The notes beneath the pieces are model-generated. The model did no database searches, was not told where the DNA came from, and was given only the letters and a program-made list of their open reading frames with translations. From contig JARHVA010002683.1 in assembly GCA_037957365.1 (NCBI GenBank), positions 186,001 to 250,000 on the forward strand: a stretch of 64,000 bases of DNA, written 5' to 3'. The first letter of the stretch is position 1. Each line of letters begins with the position of its first letter. Below, in pieces: positions 1 through 10,925 of the stretch. The translations under genes and the position numbers were made by a program. Source of the DNA: Torreya grandis. Taxonomy: Eukaryota; Streptophyta; Pinopsida; Cupressales; Taxaceae.

Positions 1-415
1 AGTGCATCAGAAGATATGTATATTCAAAGTTGGGCTCCCAGCTAGATTGACTATGTTTTCCCATAGCCAATTATGTAGTATGGTAAAAAGAATTGAGTGA
101 GAATTTTGGTTGTGTTATATCTTGCATGTGTGAATGTGCCAATATAAATTGATCATATGGGTTTGTTCAATTTTGAGCATAGATCACTTGTGCTAAATTT
201 GAGTTCATGTATTGAAGTGCAAAAAATGTTATGGATGTTCAAAATTAGCCTCTCAAGTAGATTCAGACATGGTTGGCTCTGTGATAGAAGATTTTGAGAA
301 GGCTATGTTGACCAAATTTCGGTCTTTCAAACCAAAATTGGCCATCCATGTTGAAAAAATAGTTGTTTTTTCATATGTTTAGATGAGTCTAGTGTGTCTT
401 TGTCCAGAAAAAGTT
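1..415. other. Unassigned AT-rich sequence left of element A
   Basis: I recognise no gene, RNA or repeat here. The last 15-30 bases (about 400-429) resemble the stretch before the 3' LTR of element A (about 8185-8215), where the codons for QKK, then F, then MVKV can be followed in both. That resemblance is short and may mark where the LTR truly begins, or a fragment of a neighbouring copy. Confidence 0.4.
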
Positions 416-705
416 TTGTGCAAAGTTCATGGTGAAGGTTTAAATATTTCCTTTCAGAAAGCTTTCTTCAGGTTGTTGTTCAAGTGTTTTTCATTTCAAA
501 CTTTGTTCCAAGCATAATTGAGTTCTTTCAGGTTTTGTATTCTTTCAGACTTTTGTTCAAGACTATTTCTTTCAGGTTTTTTTCCCAAAGAATTCTTTTA
601 GAAGTTTTGCTGGAGCCTCAAAGTCTTTCTTTCATATTTTTTGTTCAAGATAAATAAAGTGAATTCTTGTAGACTTTTTGTTTGGGACTTTGTTTCTAAA
701 GGTAC

Positions 706-992
706 TTTTCAATTTATCTATAGGATATCTTCCAAGCCGAAGGTTACTTTGTAACTTTCTTGAAGGGCTCTTTTCAAGATAAGTGGACCTTTTCAATTCT
801 TTTGAAGGGTCATTTCTTGTGAGAAAGTCATTTACATTTTTTTATGAAGGACACTTTCAATTTTTTGAAACATGCTTTCAAATTTTTTTTAAGGGATCAT
901 TTTTAAGGAACCAAAGGAAAGTGGACATTTCCAATTCTTCTAAAAGGCCAAATAGTTATTCTGAAGGGTACTTTTCAATCTTCTAAAGGGTA
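706..992 (+). repeat. Degenerate CTTTTCAATTC / GAAGGG repeats in LTR A
   Basis: About eight loosely spaced copies of a word like CTTTTCAATTCTTCTGAAGG occur here, often with the two halves TTTTCAA and TTGAAAG/TTGAAGG forming weak inverted repeats. The same series recurs at about 8455-8750 in the 3' LTR. I see no exact heat-shock-element spacing, so no regulatory function is claimed. Confidence 0.55.
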
Positions 993-1574
993 TGTCAACC
1001 AATACAGAAAAGCCAAAAAGGAACATTGCAAAGTTGCCAAAGGGCCATTTTCCAAAGAAAATAAATAAGAGGATTTCTTACAAGAAATATTTTTGGGATA
1101 ATTTCGCTAAAAATGTAATAATTCCTTCAAAAAATTTACCTAAAGAAAATAATACAAAGAAAGGCATAGGCAAATTGTCTGATGGAATTTACTTGATGGC
1201 CTGCAGAATGTCAAATTCAAACTGTGAGGTATAGCAAATGAAGTTCAAACAAAGGAAATAAAATATCTAAACAAATTATTTTGGGAAAGTTTAAAGACAA
1301 AATTCCAAAAGGTGACAACCCATAAAATGTCAAACTCTAGTTGTAATGAATAGTCATTCATTAAGTTTTGAAATGGGAATTTGAATACAAACAAAGGGAA
1401 TAACAAATGTGTGAAGTAAACAATGAGTCAACAAAGAGCTAGCTACACCAAAACAAGATGGACTCAGTAATAGAAAATTTCATTCTTATATCTATTGATG
1501 GAAACTATTCCTGTCCCTGATTGACACATGTCTAATTGATCTTACAATCTCAATCGTTTAATCTCCCTTCAGAA

Positions 1575-1577
<3 letters not shown>

Positions 1578-1666
<89 letters not shown>
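1578..1666. repeat. (AT)n microsatellite, about 89 bases
   Basis: This is a pure alternating AT run inside LTR A, flanked by GAAAAC and TCAACCTATTCTC. The matching site in the other family-A LTR (about 27403-27414) has only about ten bases of AT before the same right flank. The run therefore expanded in this copy alone, or shrank in the other. Confidence 0.97.
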
Positions 1667-1670
<4 letters not shown>

Positions 1671-2339
1671 CCTATTCTCAAAGTAGCCTCCACTGGTTAA
1701 TGACAAAACTTTGACTAGATTTGGACTGACAAATCTTGAAGAAAATAAGATAAATTATACCACTCACACACTACATTTTGTTGTATTAGATTAACATCAT
1801 GTTGTTCTCATTTAGTGAAAGTTATCTTTCCTAAAGTATATCTTTGATTGACCACCAAATGTGTAGACAAATATTTGTTACAGGCCCTCATGAGTATTCT
1901 CTAATAAGTGTATAGACATTTTTGAAGTGGTTCAAAGTCATATTATTTTATAGGGTTATCTATTTCCCTCTTGAATGTTGAATACCTTTTAAATCCAACA
2001 AGCAAAATACTGATATAATAATGCATAAAAGGTTTTGAGTCTTGTGCAAGGAAACCTTATCATTATTTAAGTAGTGATTACAGTCAAATTGAGAGGACAA
2101 TACATGTTGATGCATCACCATTTTTTTATTTCTATTGTTTTTTTCTCTTTTTTCATACACAATTGATAGATTAGGATAGATAGAGCTTCATAGGTGCATC
2201 AGGGGAACTAGCCCTTAAATCTAGAGATCCATCTCAAAGAAATTATCACCCATAGTAAAAGACATGATTCCATTATGTTACTTGGATGAAGACTACTAAG
2301 TTTTTATTCAAGGGTGAAAATCCAAGCATCAATAGTTTT

Positions 2340-2358
2340 TGGCACACCCAGTGGGACC
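2340..2358 (+). other. Primer-binding site of element A
   Basis: The word TGGCACACCCAGTGGGACC begins eight bases after the LTR end. It has the TGGC...GTGGGA form of Tat-type primer-binding sites and resembles those of C (32814) and D (43633). The tRNA partner cannot be fixed by eye. Ogre/Tat elements are known to use tRNA-Arg-type primers. Confidence 0.6.
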
Positions 2359-2489
2359 TTTTGTCCTACAAGATTGTTCAAGATTGGTACTGGTCTTGAC
2401 ATTGTTAAAGAAAATATACATCTATATTTAGTACCTAGTGACTCCATTGAAGAATCTAGATTCTTAGTTGATGATTATTTCTATTTTAT

Positions 2490-4118
2490 ATGCCAAAGGT
2501 GATAACTAGATCCACTGCTACTCATCTACCTTTAACATTTGAAGAATTGCCTCCATATTCTGCTAAAAGGTCCAAGTTTGGTGACACTCATCCTTATAAA
2601 AGAGATTTTGTGTTCAAATCTTCCAAGTCTGTATTAAATTCCTTTCCTAATACTCATAACGATCCTAATATGGATAAAAGATAACCTTTTGTGCCTTTCA
2701 CAGGGGCATCTCCCTTACGTCTTGCCCAAATATGATCAAATTCTAGGAACCACCCTCAAAAGTGTACCATTTTTTTGTGAAAACAATCTAATTACTGCCA
2801 TTGAACACATCAAAAATATAGAAAATATTTGTAATATTCATAATATTACCCAATAAAATGTGGTTATTAGGTTTCTATCCTTGTCATTCAAAGGAAAAGT
2901 TTTGGACTGGTGTGGGGCCCTACTTGTAAATTCTATTAGCTCATGGGATGAGTTGGGGACCCTATTGACTGATATATTCAGAGAAAAGAGTGATCACTTG
3001 TATCTAGATGAGAAATTGACCACAAAAAAGAGGGCACCTCATGAATTCATGCAGGATTTCAATACTAGATTTCAAAAAAACATGGGATAGGATTCCAATT
3101 CTTGTTAGGCCAATTGCAAATTATGCATTTTTGTACTATTAAAAGCATTGAATAGTGATATTGTTATGATGATCCAGTCTATGGGTGGAAACACATTTCA
3201 TGATGCATATGAACTATCCATAAATGCTGATAATTATCTTATACACATAGGAAAGATAACTCCTAGACCTCTAATGCCACTTTTCCCTGATTTGCCTTCT
3301 CTTAGTCAAAGTGCAGTGCCTTATGTAGCCCCTTTACCTACTCAAAAGAGATCTGATGTTGCTCCTTCAAATGAGATTCATGAAGTAAAAATTTTACTTC
3401 AAAGTTTTACTAATGAATTAGTTGCTCTCTAAAGACAACATGCTCAAGGTTATAGGCCATATTAGTCTTATAATCAATTTGGTGGGCAAATAAGTAAGCC
3501 ACCCTTCCAAAATAATAATCAAGGACAAAGTCAAATCACCCATGTCAATCCTTACAAAAATTATAATCCCAATGCTCCCTCATCCTCCAAATCCTTAGTT
3601 CCCACTCAAAATAATTTGGTTCAAGAGCAGTCCAACTATCCATCCTTTGAACATGGCCAAGAATAGGTGGCTTATGCCAATGAAATGTAAAATCAAGGTA
3701 TGTCTACATAAGGTGATCAAACATCTCAATTTTCAAATCTTGAGATGCCAATGAAATTTGGGATGGATATAAAATATCCTCAATCTGATTCCATCCTCAT
3801 GAATCATTTGGAGGGTGAATTTTTTGTAATTGATTATGTAGGGATTGCAAGCAATCAATATACTAGTATTGCTTCCAACACTAGGTTAAATAGGAGAGTT
3901 GTTGATGAAGTTTAGGGAACTCATCAAGGAGTAAATCAAATAACTATTCAAGGACCTATTGTGACCCCTAAATTATCTTATATGAGATGTGGTCCTGTTT
4001 CAACTCCTAAACCACAAGAAAATTAGAAAATTCTAAATTTTAGACCAACTTCTACAACTCTGCCTCCACCCACTACATCACAAGGTTCAAATGTTCAAAA
4101 AAATATCCCAAAGTAAGT
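2490..4118 (+). pseudogene. gag: gag of element A (broken)
   Basis: Gag is the particle-forming structural protein. Readable pieces lie at 2490-2684 (N-terminal part), 2860-3090 and 3148-3432, with the last two in one frame and the first in another. The middle piece holds the retrotransposon gag core: hydrophobic helices around LSFKGKVLDWCGALLV, then SWDELGTLLTDIF, then EFMQDFNTRF. After it comes a Gln- and Pro-rich tail (3400-4100) that stays in frame 1 but is interrupted by stops, nearly all TAG or TAA where Gln is expected (for example after VAL at 3430 and within the GYRPY segment). I find no clear CCHC zinc knuckle. The copy could not make a whole Gag. Confidence 0.75.
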
Positions 4119-4274
4119 AATCCTTCCATTAATGTTTTAGATCAGATGAAAATGTTTCATATGAATATTTCATTATGGGATTCTCTAGCACTTCCAGGAT
4201 AGAAAGATATATTATAAAAGGAATTGCATGGATTGGGTAAACAAGCTGACTCACTATGAAGTCAAAATGTAGCT

Positions 4275-4740
4275 TTGGTCAGTAAAAGTCAATCTATAGA
4301 TAATCAAGTAAAGAAGGATGATAATACTCCTCCTTTCTACTTATCTCTAATAATTGGTGACTTCTTGGTTCATAATTATGTCATAGACAATGGAACAAGC
4401 ACCTCAGTTATGCCCAAATGCATAATAGAGAAATTGGGTCTCAAATATGAGCTAATGACTAAAGGAGTTTTATAATTGGATGGATCACCAACCAAAACCT
4501 TGGGGATTGTGAAAGGTTTGAATTTGATCCTTCATGATTGTCTTAATTTTTTAATCCCTCATGATGTAGTGGTTGCAGATTTACCTCCTTATTTTTCCCT
4601 TTATCTATAAAGGGATTTCACTTCTAAGATTGGTGGATATTTGGTAGCCAATTGGTCATACATGGTGTTTAGAAAAAAATATGGTACCAAAGTGAATATT
4701 AATTTAGAACCCATTCATAGAGATAAATTGGAACCATATT
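4275..4740 (+). pseudogene. Protease domain of element A
   Basis: This is the aspartic protease that would cut the polyprotein. The active-site region reads VIDNGTSTSVMP at about 4380-4415. The Asp is kept, but the usual Ser or Thr of the D-S/T-G triplet is Asn. A domain tail follows with a stop in place of one residue near 4610, then GGYLVANWSYMVFRKKYG at about 4630-4685, a segment typical of the end of Tat proteases. It is in frame 0, continuous with the RNase H that follows. The changed active site and the stops at 4473 and about 4608 argue that it is inactive. Confidence 0.75.
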
Positions 4741-4982
4741 CACCTAAGGTAGAAAATTTCAACTATGCTATCATTGATGAAGAAGAGTTTCACATTGACC
4801 AATCCCTATCATCTTCCCTTAAAGGAGTTTCTGACTTGTTCCTAGATGAGTGGGGAGATAACAACTATGAACATGATCCATACAAATTTATTAAAGAATC
4901 TGGTCTAGGATTCTACTATATGCATGAGAAAGACTCTTTCATGCCTAATTTGATGAAATCAAGTGAGGATGTGAATGGCATT

Positions 4983-5420
4983 TGGCAGCTTTTCTTTGAT
5001 GGATCCATAAGCAAGATTGGTGGAGGTGGTGGATCTATGTTGATTTCACCTTCAAAGAAAAGGTATTTTTCAACTTTTAGATTTTAGTTCTCTTGTACTT
5101 GCAATGTGGCTGAATATGAAGCCCTCATTCATGGTTTGGAATGGGCAAGGAAAAGAGGTGTCAAAGTATTGTAAGTATTTGGTGATACTGAATTAGTTGT
5201 CAATCAATTAAGAGGGAAAATTTTGACTAAGAACTCCTTGCTCAAGTCTTAAAAACATAGAATTTGGGATCTTGTAGAAGACTTCATGGCATTTAACGTT
5301 ACCTCTATTCCAAGATAAGATAATAATCATGCTGGTATGTTGGCATCTATTGGTGTTCAATTTGATGTTCCAAAGGGCATAAGAGAAAGTAGGAACCAAC
5401 CCCATCTGAAGGTGATTGTG
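4983..5420 (+). pseudogene. Extra (archaeal-type) RNase H of element A, upstream of RT
   Basis: The segment starts WQLFFDGS at about 4980-5004, then AEYEALIHGLEWARKRG, then FGDTELVVNQL. The Asp of FDGS, the first Glu of AEYEAL and the Asp of FGDTEL are the three carboxylates expected for an RNase H fold. Tat-clade gypsy elements are known to have gained a second RNase H of this type. Here it lies between protease and RT, while in elements B and C of this window the matching domain follows the usual RNase H. Stops at 5085 and about 5171 interrupt it. It reads in frame 0 with protease. Confidence 0.8.
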
Positions 5421-5699
5421 AGACCTTTTTGTACCAAATAACATCACCAATTGGTAGGTTTTTTATAGTGATCAACAAATATTACTTTTCTTACAAGAAG
5501 TTGAGTTCTCTACCAAGAACCAGTCTAAGTTACAACAACGATATGGTAGCTAGATTATCTAACTAAAGTCTAATAAGCTTCCTAAAGGTTTAGTGACTAT
5601 TGAGAGTATTTTCAATGAATATTACCATCTCAAGAAGGAAAAGGTATGCATGTCCACTAAGCAAGAAAAATATGAAATGATATAAATCTTTAAGGATTA

Positions 5700-6655
5700 T
5701 CTAATTGCACTTGGGAAGGTATGGACTAGTCAGGAAAAACATGATCTCATTGAATTATGTAAGGAGTTTAGTGACATTTTTGCATGGGAGTATGGTGATT
5801 TTAAGGGTTTTATCCCAATCTTGGCTCAACACACCATAGAGTTGGATGAAAATTCTAAAACCATTAAACAAAGGCAAAGACCAATCAATCCAAATATTAA
5901 ACCCCTTATGAGGAAAGAGATGACTAAATTGATTGAGTTAGAATCATTTTTCCTATCAAGCATTCTTCTTGGTTGGCCAATTTAGTCCCTATTAGAAATA
6001 AAAATGGAGAAATCAGGTTGTGCATTGAATTTAGGGAATTTAATAGAGTATCTTTGAGGGATCATTATCCTCTGCCTTCTATGGAGCAAATTCTAAAGGT
6101 TGTAGCTGGTACTAAAAGATTTTCTCTCCTTGATGGTTATTCTAGATATAATCAGATTTTGGTCAATAAAAGTGATTAATATAAGACAAAATTTACCACC
6201 AAATGGGGTACATATGCCTACAAAAAGATGTCATTTGGATTTTAAAATGATGGAGCCACTTTCTAATGTGCAATGGATATGGCTTTCCAAGGGCTAATCA
6301 ATGGAATTGTGTTGGTTTATTTGGATGATGTAATTTTTTTTTCAAAGATGAAAATGACCATTTGAAGCACCTAAGATATATCTTTGAGAGGTGTAGAAAG
6401 TTTGGGATCCCTCTAAACCCAAAGAAGTGTGTATTTTTTGTTCATGAGGGCAAGCTCTTGGGACACATTGTTTCAAATAAAGTTTTATCCATCGATCCAG
6501 AAAGTGTTATTTTAGCAATGACTTTACCTAAACATAAAAAGGGTCTACAAAGTTTCTTTGAAAAGATTAATTTCATTAGGAGATTCATTCTTGATTTTAC
6601 GAATCTGGTTAAGCCCTTGACCTCCATGTTGAGAAAATGTGAGACATTCAACTAG
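5700..6655 (+). pseudogene. pol: Reverse transcriptase of element A
   Basis: RT copies element RNA into DNA. Visible RT motifs in order are: VPIRNKNGEIRLCIEFREFN (about 5983-6042), YPLPSMEQIL, FSLLDGYSRYNQI (motif A, with the catalytic Asp), KFTTKWGTYAYKKMSFGF, and VYLDDVIFFSK with the YLDD box at 6318-6329. The catalytic aspartates are kept. A run of nine Ts right after YLDD (about 6331-6339) carries an indel: the frame changes from 0 to 2, and the protein continues at 6362 as HLRYIFERCRKFGIPLNPKKC, up to the RNase H linker at 6655. Stops at 6178, 6243 and 6264 also break it. Confidence 0.88.
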
Positions 6656-7150
6656 ATAGGAAAGAGAAGAGAAAGTTTTGAGGAGATTAAGTAAGCCATT
6701 GTCCAAGCTCCTACTCTCACAAGTCCTAACTTCTCCAAGGACTTCAATCTATACACTTTTTTAAATGAAGAGGTGATTTCTGTCATGCTGACCTGAGCAA
6801 ATGATGAAAATTTTGAACAACCTATTGCCTTCTTTATTCAAGGTTTAGAAGGATATGAGGTAAAGTACACATACATTGAAAAACAAGTGCTTTCTATAAT
6901 TAGAAGTTTGAAGAAATTTAGACACATGCTATCCAGTAATAAAATTCACATTTTTGTTCCTCATCCTAGTGTGAAAGATTTTCTATTGAGCAAAGACTTG
7001 AATGAGAAAAGGGTAGGATGGATCACCAAAGTAATGAAATATGATGTAGAGATCAAGATAACCAAGCTGGTGAAAGGGAAAGGATTGTGAGAGCATCTTG
7101 CCTCATATTTGAAAGAACAAAAAGAGGTTGTTATGACACTTCATGATGAT
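6656..7150 (+). pseudogene. pol: RNase H (gypsy-type) and connection region of element A
   Basis: This follows RT in frame 2. It reads FEEIK, then APTLTSPNFSKDFNLYTF, then PIAFFIQGLEGYEVKYTYIE, then QVLSIIRSLKKFRHML, which is the usual layout of the RNase H that trims the RNA template in gypsy elements. A stop within the second segment (about 6795) and another at 7088 break it. It joins directly to the integrase N-terminal region. Confidence 0.75.
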
Positions 7151-8200
7151 CTTATAATATCTACACCTTCCATCATGAGAAGTTGGACACAAGACATGAT
7201 CCACTTCCTTCAAACTGGTGAGTGTCCATAAGGTCTTGATAGAGCCAAAAGAATGTATTATAGACTGCAATCTATTCCCTATGTACTTGTGGATGGAGTA
7301 ATTTTCAAAAAATATTTTTTAGGTGTACTTTTGAGATGTATTGAGTTAGAATAGATTGACAAGGTACTGCATGAGTTTCATGATGGCCCAGCTCATGGTC
7401 ACTTTGCTCCCAGAACCACCACTAATAAGTTCATGAGGGTTAGTTATTTATGGCCTAGTTTGTTCAAAGACACCCATGCTTGGGTGAAAAATGTTATAAG
7501 TGTGATCTATTTGATGGCAAACATAAGCTAGCTACTTTGCCTCTTCATTCAATCCAAATTGAAAAACCTTTCATGTAATGGGGTATGGATTTCATAGGTA
7601 TGATTAATCCTCCTTCTAGTGCTGGTCACAAGTGGGTGTTGATAACCACTAATTATTTCACTAGATGGGCTAAAGTTGTAGCTCTTAAAGAAGCCAATGA
7701 AAATATAGTCTTGGATTTATATGAGAATATAATAAAAAGGTTTGGAGATCCCTCAACTATCATCTTAGACAATGCATTGGCCTTTTTAAGAACAAGGATA
7801 AGTGAATGGGACTTGAAGCATGGCATTTACCTCAACACTTCCTCTAACTGCAATCCTTAGGGAAATGGACTAGCATAATCCACAAATAAGAATTTGATCA
7901 GGATCATTAAGAGGATAATGGAGGAAAATCAATGAACATGTCACACTAAGTTGAAAATAGCCCTTTGGGTTGACAAAATCACTCCAAAGAGGGAAATTGG
8001 AAACTCCCCATATACACTTGTGTATGGAAGGGAAGCTATACTTCCTATTTCACTCAAATTTCTATCTTTAGATCTCACTCATCAATTGTAGTTGATGAAG
8101 AATGATAGCATTAGAGTCAAATTGTGTGAACTGATGGAGCTCAAAGAGCCAATGCATACCTTGACTACTCACCATTAGTAGACAAAGAAGTGTTTTGACA
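7151..8200 (+). pseudogene. pol: Integrase of element A
   Basis: Integrase inserts the DNA copy into the genome. The N-terminal zinc-binding region is visible at about 7365-7540 (HEFHDGPAHGHF, then YLWPSLFKD), though the cysteine pair is damaged. The core reads MDFIGMINPPSSAGHKWVL from 7585 in frame 1, with the first catalytic Asp, then FGDPSTIILDNALAF with the second. The expected third position, in the GNGLA-stop-STNKN segment near 7880, is a TAA. The end, around YTLVYGREAILPISL (about 8010), is typical of gypsy integrases. The gene runs almost into the 3' LTR. Confidence 0.85.
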
Positions 8201-8204
8201 AGAA

Positions 8205-8898
8205 GCTCATGGTGAAGGTTCAAATTTTTCCTTTCAGAAATCTTTCTTCAGGTTCTTGTTCAATTGTTTTTCCTTTCAAACTTTGTTCCAAGCATAAGTG
8301 AGTTCTTTCAGGTTTTGCATTCTTTCATATTCTTGTTCAAGGCTATTTCTTTTGAGTTTTTTGACCAAAGAATTCTTTCAAAGTCTTTCTTTCAATTTTT
8401 TCGTCTAAGATAAATCAAGTGAATTCTTGTGGACTTTTTGTCCTAGACTTTGTTTCTAAAGGTCCTTTTCAATTTCTCTGAAGGATATCTTCCAATCCGA
8501 AGGGTACTTTACAACTTTCTCGAATGGCTCTTTTCAAGCTAAGTGGACCTTTTCAATTCTTCTGAAAGGTCATTTATTACGAGAAAATCATTTACATTTT
8601 TTTCAAAGGACACTTTCACTTTTTTGAAAGGTGCTTTCAAATTTTTCAAAGGGATTATTTTGAAAGAACCAAAGGAAAGTGTATGTTTGTAATTCTTTCA
8701 AAAGGCCAAATAGTTCTTCTGAAGGGTACTTTTCAATCTTTCGAAGGGTATGTGGACCAATAAATAAAAGCCAAAAAAGAACATTGCAAGGTTGTCAAAG
8801 GGCCATTTTCCAAAGAAACTAAGTAAAAGGATTTCTTGCAAGAAAATTTTCTAGGATAATTTCCCCATAAATGAAAGAATTCCTTCAGAAATTTAGTA
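8205..8898 (+). repeat. Truncated 3' LTR of element A
   Basis: It matches 430-1140 of the 5' LTR, including the CTTTTCAATTC-rich section, and stops at 8898 where the LTR of element B begins. The rest of a family-A LTR appears at 26868-28081, but that piece repeats about 110 bases already present here (8788-8897), so the two are not simple halves of one LTR. Confidence 0.85.
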
Positions 8899-10378
8899 TG
8901 GTGTTAGTTCTAAAATGAAAACAAAATGAAATAAACACACTAATAACATAACATCCCTAGGATTAGACATTAGGGAGAGCTTAGTTAACAAAATAAAATG
9001 ATAAACACAACTAAAAATCAAGGAATCAAACATGATAATTCCTTTACCTTCCTTGGATGCTCTAAATGCCTTTGTAATGGTGGCTCACTCAGCTTGTGCT
9101 CATGAAGTCTTCATCAAAGGAGGCTTGGCTATCTCCTTTTCTCCTTGGCACATTTTGGATTGTGGCTTGGATTGGCTTGGAATTAATTTGGCATGGTAAA
9201 AATATTTTATTGAATCTTTTGGAACCATTTATACATTATAACTTTGCACTAATTAAGCTTATAAATAATGTTGTGAGGCCTCCTATTTATAGATTTTTGA
9301 GAATGTCTAGAATCAACCTAAACCATCCATCTCAAGATTAAGATATGTGGTTGAGGATTAATTCAATTTTTATAATTAAGTTTTTAATTATCTTCATCAT
9401 GGAATTAGAATAAGGGGAAATTAAGAGGCATGGAGGGCATCATGGAAGGCATTAATGAGGCATGGGAGGCATGAATCTTGATATTTGTGGCATTTATGGC
9501 ATAGGAATGTCTTCTCAAAAAATGAGGTCACTTGATGATGTAGATATTAAATATTCATTTTTAAAAATAAATATTCAACAATTTTCTATGGATTTATTAA
9601 TTATGCCTTGATTTGGGTTAATTAGCTCTTAAGCATCTTATACACAAATTACCCAAATTGATCATATTGTCTTGTTATTGGTCTAAAATTTGATTGGATT
9701 AGAAATGGAAGGTGATGTTAGATGTATTGGAAATATATTCACATTTAGGATGTTACCAACAACAAATAAAAAAGGCACATGTCTTATGCAGAAGATTTGA
9801 TAGGGAAGAGCAATCCAGAGTACCCAAGTACAAATTTGACATTTTGACTCGAAATGAACTGATCAAAGTTAGTTGGCCCATAAATTGTATTAACCCATTT
9901 AGGGATACCCTAGCTAAAATTGGCACTTAAATATGTCAGTTTCACATCTTTTATCATGTTTCATCTTGTACACAAATTACCCAAATTGATCATACTATCT
10001 TGTTATTGGTCTAAAATTTGATTTGATTAGAAATGGAAGGTGATGTTAGATGTATTCAAAATATATTCACATTTAGGATGTTACCAACAAAAAATAAAAA
10101 AAATAACATGTATTATGTAGAATATTTGATAGGAAAGAGCAATCTAGAGTACCCAAGTACAAATTTGACATTTTGACTCAAAATGAACTGATCAAAGTTA
10201 GTTGGCCCATAAATTGTATTAACCCATTTAGGGATACCCTAGCTAAAATTGGCACTTAAATATGTCAGTTTCACATCTTTTATCATGTTTTAGTGTTTTT
10301 AGGCCAAATTGTGCATTTTAGGTGGAAATTAGCCAAACCCTGATTGAGGTTATAGGTGGCCAGTTTTATGTGTCTACA
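8899..10378 (-). repeat. 3' LTR of element B (left side), with internal duplication
   Basis: It pairs with 25714-26867. Its length is 1480 bases against 1154, and the whole difference is explained by a 328-base tandem duplication (9634-10289). On the minus strand it starts TGTAGACACATAAAACTGG. A plus-strand frame of 72 codons (9712-9930) matches one at 26528-26746 in the other LTR. Confidence 0.9.
9634..10289. repeat. 328-bp tandem duplication inside one LTR of element B
   Basis: Copy 1 runs 9634-9961 and copy 2 runs 9962-10289. Both begin near CATCTTRTACACAAATTACCC and end near TCACATCTTTTATCATGTTT. The other LTR of this element has one copy only (from about 26453), so the duplication arose after insertion. 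Confidence 0.93.
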
Positions 10379-10394
10379 TTTTGCCCCTATTTGG
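10379..10394 (-). other. Polypurine tract of element B
   Basis: On the minus strand the bases just before the LTR read AAATAGGGGCAAAA, followed at once by TGTAGACAC. Element C has nearly the same junction on the plus strand (AAAAAGGGGCAAAA then TGTAGACAC at 55718-55740). This fixes the orientation of B and shows that B and C are related. The tract primes plus-strand DNA synthesis. Confidence 0.8.
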
Positions 10395-10652
10395 GAAGGT
10401 GTTGAAAGATATAATCATAGTAACATATTATCAAAGAATGAAAAGGTCATGTATGAATACAAATTTAATGATGATAAACTAACTGTATGATGCCCCCTTA
10501 AGGGAATGGTTGGCAAAAGTGGGTCAGTGAACGGTCCCTCGAAAAGAAAGAAGCGAAATGAGGGGACCATAAAAAGGAAAGATGATGGGGTGAAAACACA
10601 ATGATACTAAAAAAGTATTCAACATCATTGAGAATTCAAGGGGAATGGTGTA

Positions 10653-10925
10653 CAATGATTTTCCCAAAGGTGGTTAAAAGCATTGTACCCTGATAATGGC
10701 AATGTGGTATGATAACACAATGATTTGCCCAAAGGTGGTTATAATCATTGATAAGATGGAGCTGCCCCAATTAGGACAGAAAAATAAGAGAATAACATGC
10801 CCCTGTATAAATAAAAAAATTAAAGTGGTGACAACATAATGATTTGTCCAAAGGAAGTTATAATCATTGAGAAATGTAGGTGGGATAGTGTGCAATGATT
10901 TGCCCATAGGCAGTTATAATCATGG
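10653..10925. repeat. Four dispersed hairpin-forming repeats in the 3' region of B
   Basis: The unit starts CAATGATT, continues TTGCCCAAAGGTGGTTAT, and ends AATCATTG. It occurs at about 10653-10685, 10718-10750, 10837-10869 and 10893-10925. The ends CAATGATT and AATCATTG are perfect inverted repeats in the second copy. Loose relatives of the middle part lie near 12500 and 12550. Function unknown. Confidence 0.75.

Larger units (their letters stand above)
416..2331 (+). repeat. 5' LTR of element A
   Basis: The sequence from about 430 matches 8220-8898, and 1030-2331 matches 26868-28081, so three separate pieces define one LTR of about 1.9 kb. The right edge is well placed: homology between this copy and 28081 stops after GCATCA, and a primer-binding-site-like word follows at once. 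The left edge is uncertain by some tens of bases. The LTR carries CTTTTCAA-rich degenerate repeats in its first third and a long AT microsatellite. An antisense reading frame at 1960-2160 has a relative in the other copy but changes too freely to look like a gene. Confidence 0.8.
416..8898 (+). mobile_element. Element A: degenerate Tat-type Ty3/gypsy retrotransposon
   Basis: The order seen is 5' LTR, primer-binding site, gag, protease, an extra RNase H, reverse transcriptase, RNase H, integrase, then a truncated 3' LTR. The left LTR (from about 416-430) and the sequence from about 8205 match over roughly 690 bases. The pol order gypsy RT-RNase H-integrase places it in Ty3/gypsy, and the second RNase H is a known mark of the Tat clade. 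In A the extra RNase H lies before RT, unlike elements B and C here. The reading frame is 0 from protease into RT, then shifts at a T run near 6330 and again before integrase. Many in-frame stops sit where Gln or Trp is expected. The copy is dead. The 3' LTR is cut at 8898 by element B. Confidence 0.85.

Noticed and set aside
706..992. Heat-shock-element array in LTR A
   Set aside because: TTC and GAA words are frequent, but the nGAAnnTTCnnGAAn spacing is not met. Only a loose repeat can be claimed.
1960..2160. Antisense frame in LTR A, with a relative at 27637-27912
   Set aside because: The two versions differ at about a quarter of residues and in length. This is what drift of a non-coding LTR would give, and no known domain is seen.
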